In this document: positions 1-7,767 of the stretch, in pieces
Layout: each line of letters opens with the position of its first letter
Numbering within the stretch: position 1 is the first letter of the stretch
IMG/VR virus record: IMGVR_UViG_3300022602_000309
Coordinates: 1-29,543 of that record
DNA: 29,543 nt
DNA from: a virus
Direction: 5' to 3' (one strand)
The notes under the pieces: generated by a model
What the model was told of the DNA's origin: nothing
What the model saw: the letters and a program-made list of their open reading frames with translations, nothing else
Databases searched by the model: none
Position numbers and translations under genes: made by a program

Positions 1-519
1 ACCACCAACAGTGTTATTGTTAGTAATGCTTACTGGATATTGAGCAACAAGCGCTGTTCCAGCATTGGTACCGTTACTTCCATTAAAACCACCATAACCA
101 CCGCATCCGCCCATACCAATGATATAGCCGCAGTTGATAATTTTAACTACATCCCCAGAAGTCCAAGCATTGCTTACAGTCATTGCTTGAGATCCAGCAG
201 AAGATGAATATACATAAACTCCGCTATTGATTTTTAATGTAGCACAAGTTTTGCCTGCGCTATATCCGGGAACTTTACATTTGTTCCATGTATAGTTTGT
301 AGTACTTGAAGACAATGTAACGGTGACAGCAACCCTATTAGACTTGCCATAAAAATTAGTTGGCATTGCAATGGCGCCACTTGGGACACCCGCTAAATTT
401 CTTACAGCAGTGCAGTTAAGGCTAATTTGAGTTGTACCATTTCCGCCATTTTCAATTTCAATGGATACCCCAGCAGTTGTGCCTGCTAAACTAATTGGTC
501 CTGATGAGTTTAATGTCAT
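1..519 (-). CDS. Glycine-rich tail/fibre-tip-like protein, C-terminus cut by window edge
   Basis: Open from an ATG at 519 to the window edge without a stop (173 codons visible). It is clearly paralogous to the protein at 1091-2032. Both begin MTLNSSGPISL, and they share NLAGVP, NFYGK, NKCKVPGY, LKINSGVYVYS and KIINCGYIIGMGG in the same order. In the complete paralogue the part after this match is extremely glycine-rich; here the glycine-rich part is only just beginning at the window edge. Such Gly-rich distal proteins are typical of phage adhesins or fibre tips, so a receptor-binding role is inferred rather than shown. The gene follows the hydroxylase gene at 529-1089 by 9 nt and is presumably co-transcribed with it. 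Pairwise similarity is visible at both protein and DNA level, but the copies have clearly diverged. Confidence 0.8.
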   Translation of the reverse strand, partial: MTLNSSGPISLAGTTAGVSIEIENGGNGTTQISLNCTAVRNLAGVPSGAIAMPTNFYGKSNRVAVTVTLSSSTTNYTWNKCKVPGYSAGKTCATLKINSGVYVYSSSAGSQAMTVSNAWTSGDVVKIINCGYIIGMGGCGGYGGFNGSNGTNAGTALVAQYPVSITNNNTVGG

Positions 520-528
520 AATTCAATC

Positions 529-1089
529 CTACCTATATGCTGGTCCACTTACCCAAGTTACCGCAGAATATCTATCTCCTGATGTTACTGGAGCAACCCT
601 ATGTTCTAAAAATGAAGGAAAAACAATAATGCTTCCTTGTTTTAATACTGGTTGTGTTTTAAAGTTTTTAAATTCAAAAGCACCACCTTCAAAATTATTT
701 TCATCACTTAACAAAATACTAATTGATAGTTTACGAACTAAACCATCTTTATTTACTCTATAACCATCATCAGCGTGCCAATCATAAAAACCATTATCTT
801 GGCTGCTATATTTCCCAATTTGAATTTTTGATTCAAGATTAGTTACATTAAAATTCCAACCAGCCTGATCGTTCGCCATATTAAGATATATTTGCGCAAT
901 ACATCCAATTGGTGATGTTGTTTCTAACCAAACTATATCAGTAATTCTGGTTTCTTTATCAACAACAAAATTACCTTTATCGTTAACCTCGCCATTTGAT
1001 TTTTGGTTCCAATCTATGGCTGCTATTTGTTGTTCACAAAACCACTTTGGCAAAACATTTTCCCAAAGCCAATAATCAAAATTTTGCAT
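529..1089 (-). CDS. PKHD-type 2-oxoglutarate/Fe(II)-dependent dioxygenase
   Basis: This 186-residue protein has the layout of the PKHD/YbiX-PiuC prolyl-hydroxylase-like family. The iron-binding facial triad is H105-x-D107 (YDWHADDG) plus H163 (FPSFLEHRV). R173 (GDRYSAVTW), ten residues after H163, is placed to bind 2-oxoglutarate. The intervening LSISILL and FEGGAFEF strands match the family's double-stranded beta-helix. These enzymes couple 2-oxoglutarate decarboxylation to hydroxylation of a protein or small substrate; the substrate here is unknown. The reading frame stays open upstream to 1257, but that extension overlaps the glycine-rich gene. The ATG at 1089 follows that gene's TAA by one base, has a GGGA element upstream, and gives a family-sized protein, so it was chosen. 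Lying among tail genes, it may modify a virion protein or act in host metabolism; neither is shown. Confidence 0.88.
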   Translation of the reverse strand: MQNFDYWLWENVLPKWFCEQQIAAIDWNQKSNGEVNDKGNFVVDKETRITDIVWLETTSPIGCIAQIYLNMANDQAGWNFNVTNLESKIQIGKYSSQDNGFYDWHADDGYRVNKDGLVRKLSISILLSDENNFEGGAFEFKNFKTQPVLKQGSIIVFPSFLEHRVAPVTSGDRYSAVTWVSGPAYR

Positions 1090-1090
1090 T

Positions 1091-2032
1091 TTATCCCAAT
1101 GGACCGTATCGGTTTCCAATAACTGTCCAAGTAATATATGAATTTCCAGAAGTGGCTGGTCCAGCGGGGCCACCGGGGGTGCCGGGCGTATGGTTAGCAG
1201 GTCCACTACCTTGACATCCACCAGCGCCACCAGATCCCCAGCCTCCTCCATTACCACCTACTCCTCCAGAAGTTACTCCATCAGAACCTCCTCCTCCACC
1301 AGTTCCAGCAGAGCTTGATGTGCCAGAGGTTCCGGGTACTCCGCCATAAATTCCGGGGTTACCACAACAACCATTAGTTGCACCACCAGCACTAGGGGTT
1401 AGTCCTGATCTACCACCACCACCGCCACCACCGCCTGCGTAGTGAAAAGCTCCTTCATTATCGTATCCAACACCATATCCACCCCCACCGCCACCGCCTC
1501 CTCCGCCGCCAACGGTATTGTTATTGGTAATGCTTAATGGGAAGGCAGTAGATATTGCTGTGCCACCAGATTGAGCGGGACCATGACATCCATTAAAAGC
1601 CCAAGCCTCGTGTCCAGCCCCACCCATGCCGATAATATACCCGCAATTAATAATTTTGATTGAATCACCTGATGCCCAAGTGTTGGGTACAGTTAAAGCT
1701 GTTGATCCAGTTGATCCTGAGTAAACATAAACTCCACTGTTGATTTTTAATGTAACGCATGATTTTCCAGCAACATAGCCCGGAACCTTGCATTTATTAA
1801 ATACATAATTGGTGGTATTGGAGGATATGGTTACGGAAAAAGAACTTCTTCCTTGTTTACCATAAAAGTTGGTAGCCATTGTAATTGGACCAGTAGGAAC
1901 GCCAGCCAAATTTCTTACAATTGTGCAAGTTAAACCAAGCTGAGTTGTGCCAGAACCACCAAGCTCTTTTTCAATAGATTGTCCTGTAGTTGTTCCAATT
2001 AAACTAATTGGACCAGACGAATTTAAAGTCAT
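1091..2032 (-). CDS. Glycine-rich tail/fibre-tip-like protein, complete paralogue
   Basis: 313 residues. The N-terminal ~135 residues form a conserved head shared with the truncated protein at 1-519. The remainder is strongly glycine-rich, with runs such as GGGGGGGGGGG and repeated GGxGG, a composition known from polyglycine-sandwich adhesins of phage fibre tips and distal tail proteins. The start ATG overlaps the stop of the upstream gene by one base (TAATG), indicating translational coupling. A receptor-binding or adhesin role is an inference from composition and from position at the distal end of the fibre gene cluster. No enzymatic motif is visible. The C-terminus ends only one base before the hydroxylase start. 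Confidence 0.85.
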   Translation of the reverse strand: MTLNSSGPISLIGTTTGQSIEKELGGSGTTQLGLTCTIVRNLAGVPTGPITMATNFYGKQGRSSFSVTISSNTTNYVFNKCKVPGYVAGKSCVTLKINSGVYVYSGSTGSTALTVPNTWASGDSIKIINCGYIIGMGGAGHEAWAFNGCHGPAQSGGTAISTAFPLSITNNNTVGGGGGGGGGGGYGVGYDNEGAFHYAGGGGGGGGRSGLTPSAGGATNGCCGNPGIYGGVPGTSGTSSSAGTGGGGGSDGVTSGGVGGNGGGWGSGGAGGCQGSGPANHTPGTPGGPAGPATSGNSYITWTVIGNRYGPLG

Positions 2033-2826
2033 TATGGTGTTCCAGCAGCGGTTACGTTAGCCAATGAAATAATATTGCCAGATGAATCTATGCTGACAAC
2101 ATTTGTGCCATTATAGTTAAAATACAATTTATTGCCATTTGGAGTAATGTTCCATCCGCCTGAGTTAGCAATGCTTTGTGCTACGGCCGCTGTAAGGCTG
2201 GCTGCGGTTCCAGTAAGCCCGGTTCCAGCGCCAATAAATGATGATCCAATAACGGCTCCAGATGCAGAAACTACACCAGATACTGTTACAGATCCTGCGC
2301 TAATTGTAGTTGCTGTCAGAGTACTCATAATGGTTGAACCAGTATGGGTAGAAGTTCCAACTACCACCAGATTTCCGCCCACATTCCAGTTTCCTGCTGC
2401 GGCCGTTAAAGCAGAATAGAATCCAATACCATTACCACTTACATTTGATGCATCGCAATAACATTGGGCTGTAGACAAAGCTGGTATGGTTAACGATACT
2501 GAACCGCCAGTAGCTGACATTGTTAAAATTTGATTAGTATTATTAACAACTACATACAACTTATTTTGCGCAGGGGCAGTAATAGTAGGCGCGCCACTTG
2601 GAGTTCCAGTAAACACAAGCACTGCATTACGGGCATCATCTGATGTTCCATTGTAATTTGTTAGTGTGTACGAACTTATTCCTTGCAAAGAAATAGCAGT
2701 TACCCCAGTAATTGCTTGCTCGAGCAATGTTCCTAAATTGGTATTGGTTGTTTGTCCCCATGTACCAGATTGATCTCCGGTTCCAATAAGGGCTAATTTA
2801 AGCGATGGTGAATATGTCGTTGTCAT
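2032..2826 (-). CDS. Phage tail fibre protein, putative
   Basis: 264 residues starting MTTTYSPSLKLALIGTGDQ, an N-terminal signature (TYSP-LKL-IGTGDQSGTWG-TTNTNLG) that I recognise from many uncultured phage tail-fibre proteins. The middle is a beta-rich, Thr/Ser/Gly/Val-rich segment. The repeated strands (e.g. TLTATTISAGSVTVSGVVSA) resemble a trimeric fibre shaft, and the C-terminus contains YFNYNGTNVVSIDSSGNI, common just before fibre tips. An AAGGA element precedes the ATG at 2826 and partly overlaps the stop of the upstream repeat protein. It ends by TAATG overlap with the glycine-rich gene. The virion-fibre assignment is confident at class level; partners and receptor are unknown. Confidence 0.8.
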   Translation of the reverse strand: MTTTYSPSLKLALIGTGDQSGTWGQTTNTNLGTLLEQAITGVTAISLQGISSYTLTNYNGTSDDARNAVLVFTGTPSGAPTITAPAQNKLYVVVNNTNQILTMSATGGSVSLTIPALSTAQCYCDASNVSGNGIGFYSALTAAAGNWNVGGNLVVVGTSTHTGSTIMSTLTATTISAGSVTVSGVVSASGAVIGSSFIGAGTGLTGTAASLTAAVAQSIANSGGWNITPNGNKLYFNYNGTNVVSIDSSGNIISLANVTAAGTP

Positions 2827-2834
2827 GTTAATCC

Positions 2835-3512
2835 TTATTGTGAGTTGTTAATTACAACCCAGTTTGGAGTTTGTGAGTCAATAATTTTAATCCAATCTGA
2901 TACAGTAGTTGCGCCATCAGATGGTGCTATGTTTTCGCTAATTACAGATTTAAATGAAGCTATAACAGATGGTACATCTGCTGGGTTTATATTCTCCATT
3001 ACAGCCCCAACAAATGCTGCAATATTGGATTGTTTATCTGCTGCAGTAATATTTTCGCTAATTACTGAATATTGAGTTTTTAATCCAGTAGAAGCATCTG
3101 CAGCAGTAATTCCTTCTGAAATTACGCTATTAAAGCTAGCTATAACGGCATCAATATCAGCATCAGAACTAATATTTTCATTAACTGCCACAAGGAATAC
3201 AGATACACCAGCAGTAATATCGGTTTCAGCGTTTATTTGTTCATTTATTATTACTGCGTAAGTTTGAACTGGATTAGGTATTGAGTCTGCAAAATTACTA
3301 ATAGCCTCAGATATTTGAACCCCATATGTTTGTTGTACAGTTTCAGAATCTGAAAAGTTGGATATTGCTTCTGTAATAACGCTATTAAAATTAGCAATTA
3401 CTGCATCAATATCAGTATCTGATGAAATACCTTCGCTAACGCTTCCGCCATAAATATTGGATATAAAAGCATTAAATGGAGCGGTAGCAAAAGGGGTTAA
3501 GCCAAACATCAT
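2835..3512 (-). CDS. Protein of regular 20-22 residue repeats, tail-associated
   Basis: 225 residues built almost entirely of one repeating unit. Motifs of the form [VI]-x-E-x-I begin at residues 25, 46, 67, 89, 110, 131, 151, 171 and 191, followed by a degenerate copy at 211. That is nine complete units spaced 20-22 residues apart. Typical units start ISENITAAD or VNENISSDAD and end in AVIASFNSV. The units starting at 25 and 110 are nearly identical, suggesting duplication of a four-unit block. The regular period suggests a solenoid or an extended trimeric rod. The ATG at 3512 overlaps the stop of the S74 fibre gene by four bases (ATGA), so it is coupled to fibre synthesis. I do not recognise a named family; a fibre extension or adaptor role is inferred from position. 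Confidence 0.75.
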   Translation of the reverse strand: MMFGLTPFATAPFNAFISNIYGGSVSEGISSDTDIDAVIANFNSVITEAISNFSDSETVQQTYGVQISEAISNFADSIPNPVQTYAVIINEQINAETDITAGVSVFLVAVNENISSDADIDAVIASFNSVISEGITAADASTGLKTQYSVISENITAADKQSNIAAFVGAVMENINPADVPSVIASFKSVISENIAPSDGATTVSDWIKIIDSQTPNWVVINNSQ

Positions 3513-5095
3513 TTACCCTTTAATGCGTCTACTTCCGCCTTCAATTCCTTAATTGCTTCAATCAGCAATGGCACTAATTTTTCATAGCGGACAGTTAAAT
3601 ATTTTTCATCAATTGGTGCTGGAACAACAACTTCAGGCTGTACCTTTTGTACTGATTGAGCAGTAACACCAACCTCCATAATTGATGCGTCATATCCAAG
3701 AGCAACAGCAGTTTCATTTGCGTGATAAAGCATTGTTTCAATTTGGTTTACTTTATCTAAAGCATTTTCAATATTTCCTACTTTAGTTTTTAACCGCTCA
3801 TCAGAATAGTATGCTGTAACGTTGTTGGTTGCACGAATCTCGCCTGTGGTTCCTGATGCTGCTGTACCTACTCCAAAAGAACCAAACTGAACGCTTGATG
3901 AGGTAGTAATTGTTTGTGGAATACTAATAGTTACTGCGCCAGTAGCACCAGAAACGGTTATGCCCGTTCCAGCAACAGCTGAAGATACATAACCACCAAC
4001 TACGCTAGACGCAGCAGTGGCAGCACCAACAGTAACGTTTGATAATGAGGATTGACCTGTTCCTCCAGACGTGACAGCTAATGGACTTCCTAGAGTTAAG
4101 GATGTTGCAGTAACAGTGCTGGCAACCGTGGTTCCAGTTAAGGTTGGGCTAACAATTACAGAAGCATTCAAAGATGGACCAGATGTCCAAGTTGGAGATC
4201 CCGATCCTCCAGATACCAAAACTTGACCAGTAGTGCCAGCGGCAGATAATCCAATAGCAGTACCGCTTGAATAAGCCACTGCACCAGCAACCGCAGATAA
4301 GCTTGAGTTAGTTCCGCCAGAAGCCAATCCCAATGGATTTAGCAAGCTAGTAACACCAGACGAGCTTATAGTCATGGCATCTAAAGTTGTAGTTGCGCCA
4401 TTAACTACAAAGTGAATTGCATTAGCACCCCATGAGCCAATTGCTATATCCCCATTGGTGGATTCAATAAAGGTCGTATTTGGTAATGAAAGACTATTAA
4501 TTGGATAACCAGCGGCAGTAGCGTTATAGGTTGTACTGTTTACACCCATATCAATATATGCACCAGTAGTGCCGTAGGCATTGTTACCTACAGTATGTGA
4601 TGCATATGCGGTATTTCCAGAATTGGTATTTTGAGTAAACGTATAAGCGTAAGTACTAGCATTTCCTACAAAAGTAGCAATGTATCCAGTATCTGCGGTT
4701 CCCGTACTGCCACCCACGTTTAAAGAACCAATGGTAGAACTAGCGCCATTATATGGAATAGCAACAAGATTATTAGAATCTTTATATATAGCTTTTTCTG
4801 AAGGGTAATCAACCCATACTGCCGCAGTATTACCAGCAAGGTTAATTGCTGAACCGCTATTACTTGAAGACAGAATCGTATTACGAGTTAAAGTATTAGG
4901 TGATGTTGTGTATGTGCCAATACCTACTTCCCATGCAAAGGATGTATTGTCATAAATGGTGTAATAACAAGTATTACCATTGCCAACACCAGCAGTAAAT
5001 GATTGATAACCATTAACTGCCCCAGATAATAAAACCGAGGCAGTTCCTGTACTGGTTGTTGTTTCCTGTACTCTATCAGCTAATACTAAAGCCAT
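3509..5095 (-). CDS. Tail fibre/spike with C-terminal S74 intramolecular chaperone
   Basis: 528 residues. The N-terminus (ALVLADRVQETTT, later YYTIYDNTSFAWEVGIGTYT and LTRNTILSSS) is a common virion-attachment domain of phage fibres. Residues ~130-425 are a low-complexity, beta-rich shaft. From residue 431 there is a peptidase S74 domain: SDERLK carries the expected catalytic Ser431/Lys436 pair, followed by GVTAQSVQKVQPEVV, LTVRYEKLVPLLIEAIKEL and a terminal helix. In this family the chaperone guides fibre trimerisation and then cleaves itself off just before the serine, leaving a mature shaft of about 430 residues here. TAGGAG precedes the ATG at 5095. This is probably a main receptor-binding fibre or spike. 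Confidence 0.92.
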   Translation of the reverse strand: MALVLADRVQETTTSTGTASVLLSGAVNGYQSFTAGVGNGNTCYYTIYDNTSFAWEVGIGTYTTSPNTLTRNTILSSSNSGSAINLAGNTAAVWVDYPSEKAIYKDSNNLVAIPYNGASSTIGSLNVGGSTGTADTGYIATFVGNASTYAYTFTQNTNSGNTAYASHTVGNNAYGTTGAYIDMGVNSTTYNATAAGYPINSLSLPNTTFIESTNGDIAIGSWGANAIHFVVNGATTTLDAMTISSSGVTSLLNPLGLASGGTNSSLSAVAGAVAYSSGTAIGLSAAGTTGQVLVSGGSGSPTWTSGPSLNASVIVSPTLTGTTVASTVTATSLTLGSPLAVTSGGTGQSSLSNVTVGAATAASSVVGGYVSSAVAGTGITVSGATGAVTISIPQTITTSSSVQFGSFGVGTAASGTTGEIRATNNVTAYYSDERLKTKVGNIENALDKVNQIETMLYHANETAVALGYDASIMEVGVTAQSVQKVQPEVVVPAPIDEKYLTVRYEKLVPLLIEAIKELKAEVDALKGK

Positions 5096-5109
5096 AATTG
5101 GCTCCTAAA

Positions 5110-5733
5110 TTAAGACGTTGCGGTAGTGGTATAAGTAACTGCCAAAGAGTCGCCACTGGATACAATTTTGCTTCCTGCGGTAAATGAACCACCGCTGTAT
5201 AAAACACCAACAGTTGAATCTTTAGTAGCAGATGCGCTTGCACCAGAGTTAATAAAGCAACCGAACACAGTACCACCACTGGTAAATGTAAATGTCAATG
5301 CTGAAGCTGCTTTAGAAGAAATATTGCTACCAGCAGCAGAGCCGTTGTTAGTTGCAGCAATCCAGTTTGGTTGTTGACGGGTGCCTGTATATGCAGGAGC
5401 ATTGGTACCGCCAATTTCAATCCAACCAGCGTGGCTAGAAATAGTATCTGATGGGAAATAGTTAGCTGTTGCTGAAGCGCTGCCTACTAATCCAAGGTAG
5501 TTTGCACCAGAAGATGTACCGCCACCTGTACCAGTTGCGCCAAAATAATAGTCAAACAGGGCATTTTTTCCAGCAGCGGTAACCAAGTTAGGCGCTCTGT
5601 CTTCCCATTTAATATTACCTTGTGCATCGTAGCATACTACATCGTAGTATCCTTCAAATCCGACGGAGTTGTCAGACGCAGCATTACGAGTTACCGCAGC
5701 GGTACTGATGTCTCCAAATTTTGCTTTTTCCAT
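5110..5733 (-). CDS. Putative virion (tail) protein, unknown function
   Basis: 207 residues. The N-terminal part (GFEGYYDVVCYDAQGNIKWEDRAPNLV) resembles a short conserved segment found in many phage structural proteins. NLVTAAGKNALFDYYFG and a glycine/serine/threonine-rich beta-type C-terminal half (FTFTSGGTVFGCFI, TVGVLYSGGSFTAG) follow. There is no signal peptide, membrane segment or catalytic motif. AAGGAG lies upstream of the ATG at 5733. It sits directly before the S74 fibre gene and after a small beta-rich tail protein, so a minor tail or fibre-associated component is the most likely job. The exact role cannot be read from the sequence. Confidence 0.72.
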   Translation of the reverse strand: MEKAKFGDISTAAVTRNAASDNSVGFEGYYDVVCYDAQGNIKWEDRAPNLVTAAGKNALFDYYFGATGTGGGTSSGANYLGLVGSASATANYFPSDTISSHAGWIEIGGTNAPAYTGTRQQPNWIAATNNGSAAGSNISSKAASALTFTFTSGGTVFGCFINSGASASATKDSTVGVLYSGGSFTAGSKIVSSGDSLAVTYTTTATS

Positions 5734-5743
5734 GTAAAACTCC

Positions 5744-6172
5744 TTAACTAATTGTCAGTACTGCTGTTGTTGATGTTGCCGTTGGGAACGTAACGGTGAA
5801 CGTATTTGAGCTGGTAATGGTGCTACCAAAATTCAAAATAAAACACGCCGCCCCAGTGGTGCTATTATAAACTAAGGCTCCATTTGCGGAAAGGCTTCCA
5901 GACCAAGTAACGTTATTAAACGATATATAGGCCGTATTATTGGTGGTGTCTTGGGTAGGTGGGTTAGATATGGTCAGCGCTTGCCCACCAGCCGTATAGC
6001 CTATCGCTGTAACCTCATTGGTTGAGGTATAGGCTGTGGTCGTATTGTCTAGGTTAGCATTACCATTGTAGAGCGCGATTTTGTAGGTGTAAGGAGAAGT
6101 AAGGGTAAAGTTCTCCAAGCCGGACAAAATGTTGGCTTTAAATAAAGTGGTTTGACCTTGTACGATTGGCAT
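5744..6172 (-). CDS. Small conserved phage tail-associated protein
   Basis: 142 residues. The pattern QTTLFKANILSGLENFT, YKIALYNGNANLDNTTTAYT, NEVTAIGYTAGGQAL, ISFNNVTWSGSLSANGALVYN and FGSTITSSNTFTVTFPT is that of a small conserved phage structural family I recognise from many tailed-phage genomes, usually beside the adaptor and fibre genes. It is all-beta in character, with no membrane segment. The start at 6172 overlaps the stop of the adaptor gene by one base (TAATG). Function is not established; a neck or tail-tip component is likely from position. Confidence 0.75.
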   Translation of the reverse strand: MPIVQGQTTLFKANILSGLENFTLTSPYTYKIALYNGNANLDNTTTAYTSTNEVTAIGYTAGGQALTISNPPTQDTTNNTAYISFNNVTWSGSLSANGALVYNSTTGAACFILNFGSTITSSNTFTVTFPTATSTTAVLTIS

Positions 6173-7101
6173 TATGTATTAACTTTAAGTTTGGTTTGGC
6201 CATCGCGGTAAGCATCGCCACGCTCAAGACCATCACCAAGGCGTTTAATTTCAGAAAGAGCTTCTTGAAATTTATCTTCATAATATTTGATAATGTCCTG
6301 CTCTTGCTTTTGAAATAGCATAGCTTCCCGCATGGCACCATAAAATAGGACTGGATCGTAATTATCGCCAAGCCAGCTAGTTCCAGATGGATTATTAAGC
6401 TGTTGGATTCCTATAGAAAATCCAGATCCAGTTCCACCAACAGAAGAAGCAGAAACCCCTAAAGTATCGGCAGCTTGGTAAAAACTACCACCATTTTGCA
6501 AAGTGCAGCTAGCAACGTTACCCGATGAGTTAATTAAAATATCTGCAGTAGCGCCAGATCCTGACCCGCCAGTCAACGGTACATTTTGATACAAGCCCGG
6601 CGAATAAAGAGTTCCAGCCGTAAAAGTAACATTAAGAATACCAATAACGCCCTGAACAATAGATACTGGATAGTAAAAATAATGCAATTCTGCGTTATAA
6701 GATGAATCTGGAGTTGGACCTACAATTGCGGTTAATTCATTGACATTGTTAGTAGAGCTGCCAAAAATAGCGTAATACTTAGGTAAAGACCAACTTGTTG
6801 AGCCATTGTTGGGATAAGCTTCGCGGATAAAGTTAACATCTTTGTTAAGTAAATAAGTGTAATTACCACTGCTATCAATAACGGCAATAGAGTAAGTGGC
6901 TAACCAGTCAAACGGCAAAGTTAAATACTGGTTTCCAGCTGTTAAATTACCCGTGACGTTTTTACGCAGGGATGGGATTTGAACTGCGTTATATATGCGT
7001 GTTTCAGCCTGTTCCACAAAAAATGGAATGTTTGCCACAAACGTCGTTTCTGACGTCTGGGCATAGGTCTGAATATTGTTATATAACGTTTCGTAGTTCA
7101 T
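6172..7101 (-). CDS. Head-tail adaptor protein (phage SU10 adaptor-like), with inserted Gly-rich module
   Basis: 309 residues. The N-terminus is a helical pair (NYETLYNNIQTYAQTSE, IPFFVEQAETRIYNAVQIP). It then has LTLPFDWL, and a C-terminal part with GTSWLGDNYDPVLFYGAMREA and YYEDKFQEALSEIKRLGDGL. This order matches the SU10-type adaptor that docks beneath the portal in podoviruses. Between YPVSIV (~149) and GTSWLGDNYD (~240) lies an extra module of about 85 residues. It carries GGSGSGATADI and GGTGSGFSI motifs, a Gly-rich repeat type otherwise seen in phage tail and adhesin proteins, and looks like an insertion. The gene starts at 7101 after a short spacer and couples to the next gene by TAATG. 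Confidence 0.78.
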   Translation of the reverse strand: MNYETLYNNIQTYAQTSETTFVANIPFFVEQAETRIYNAVQIPSLRKNVTGNLTAGNQYLTLPFDWLATYSIAVIDSSGNYTYLLNKDVNFIREAYPNNGSTSWSLPKYYAIFGSSTNNVNELTAIVGPTPDSSYNAELHYFYYPVSIVQGVIGILNVTFTAGTLYSPGLYQNVPLTGGSGSGATADILINSSGNVASCTLQNGGSFYQAADTLGVSASSVGGTGSGFSIGIQQLNNPSGTSWLGDNYDPVLFYGAMREAMLFQKQEQDIIKYYEDKFQEALSEIKRLGDGLERGDAYRDGQTKLKVNT

Positions 7102-7104
7102 TTA

Positions 7105-7419
7105 TTAAGCCATTGGTCCACGAGCAATACGACCCTTAGTAGCTGCACCATTTCCACGGGTTTCTTGTCCGTCTTCTTTGGTTGTGCCTTTACCCCAGCT
7201 TACTGCGCTTGCTGGTAGTGGATCTTTGATATTAGCGGTCTTTGCTGATTTCTCAGTTGCATAGTCGCCCATTTCCATTACTTCATTACCATCAATGATT
7301 TTGCCAGCCATCGTGTGTGGACGTGCATAATCGCTTGCTGGATGGTCATAAGGAGCTTTACCAGTTTTAATAGCTGGGCTATCCTTTTTGGTTGGTTTTA
7401 CATTCTTTGCGGTTGCCAT
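7105..7419 (-). CDS. Small basic hypothetical phage protein
   Basis: 104 residues, lysine-rich at the N-terminus (MATAKNVKPTKKDSPAIKTGKAP), with a middle IIDGNEVMEMGDY and a Gly/Arg-rich tail ending GRIARGPMA. No membrane segment or known enzymatic motif. It belongs to a run of small, positively charged proteins between 7105 and 11405 that lie between neck genes and a large structural protein. The start ATG at 7419 follows the previous stop by one base. A nucleic-acid-binding or virion-internal role is conceivable from charge alone; I do not recognise the family. Confidence 0.7.
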   Translation of the reverse strand: MATAKNVKPTKKDSPAIKTGKAPYDHPASDYARPHTMAGKIIDGNEVMEMGDYATEKSAKTANIKDPLPASAVSWGKGTTKEDGQETRGNGAATKGRIARGPMA

Positions 7420-7420
7420 A

Positions 7421-7759
7421 TTAACGACCTCTTGAGCTAGACTTCTGGTTAGTAACGCGAGCCATGTTGCGGCCCATGCTGCGTAGGTTAGACTGGGTTA
7501 CACCACCCTTAGCCATTTTCTTAACATCCATGCCGCCCTTTTTGAGTTTGAGCTTGGTATGCTTTCCGGGATGCTCTTGAGCATCGTGTTCTTTCATGGC
7601 TTTCTTGATCTCTTTATCAGCGACCATTTTGTCCATTTTCATATCTGCTTTTTTGGGTTCTTTTTCCATAACTTTTCCACCTTTTTTCATATTGTCTTCT
7701 ACATTTTTTGGGTTAAAGGGTTCGTCAGTTTTAACACCACGTTGTCTTTGCATTGCCAT
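7421..7759 (-). CDS. Small Lys/Gly-rich hypothetical phage protein
   Basis: 112 residues, very rich in lysine, methionine and glycine. It contains the KKGG motif three times in variant form (NMKKGGKV, LKKGGMD and KKMAKGG), recurring in neighbouring proteins, and a C-terminus of RSMGRNMARVTNQ followed by SSSRGR. The protein is probably largely disordered and nucleic-acid- or membrane-interacting, but this is only suggested by composition. TAGGAG, overlapping the stop of the upstream gene, provides a ribosome binding site for the ATG at 7759; an in-frame ATG two codons later is less well spaced. Function unknown. Confidence 0.7.
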   Translation of the reverse strand: MAMQRQRGVKTDEPFNPKNVEDNMKKGGKVMEKEPKKADMKMDKMVADKEIKKAMKEHDAQEHPGKHTKLKLKKGGMDVKKMAKGGVTQSNLRSMGRNMARVTNQKSSSRGR

Positions 7760-7767
7760 TTTTACTC

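Noticed and set aside
461-763. Plus-strand open frame of 100 codons
   Set aside because: Antisense to the dioxygenase and the start of the Gly-rich gene; no ribosome site and no recognisable protein features.
1090-1257. N-terminal extension of the dioxygenase reading frame
   Set aside because: It lies entirely within the Gly-rich gene and is composed of its out-of-frame low-complexity codons; the ATG at 1089 gives a family-sized enzyme.
2835-3512. Possible CRISPR-like or satellite repeat at DNA level
   Set aside because: The periodicity is in the protein and follows codon phase; DNA units are diverged and have no spacers.
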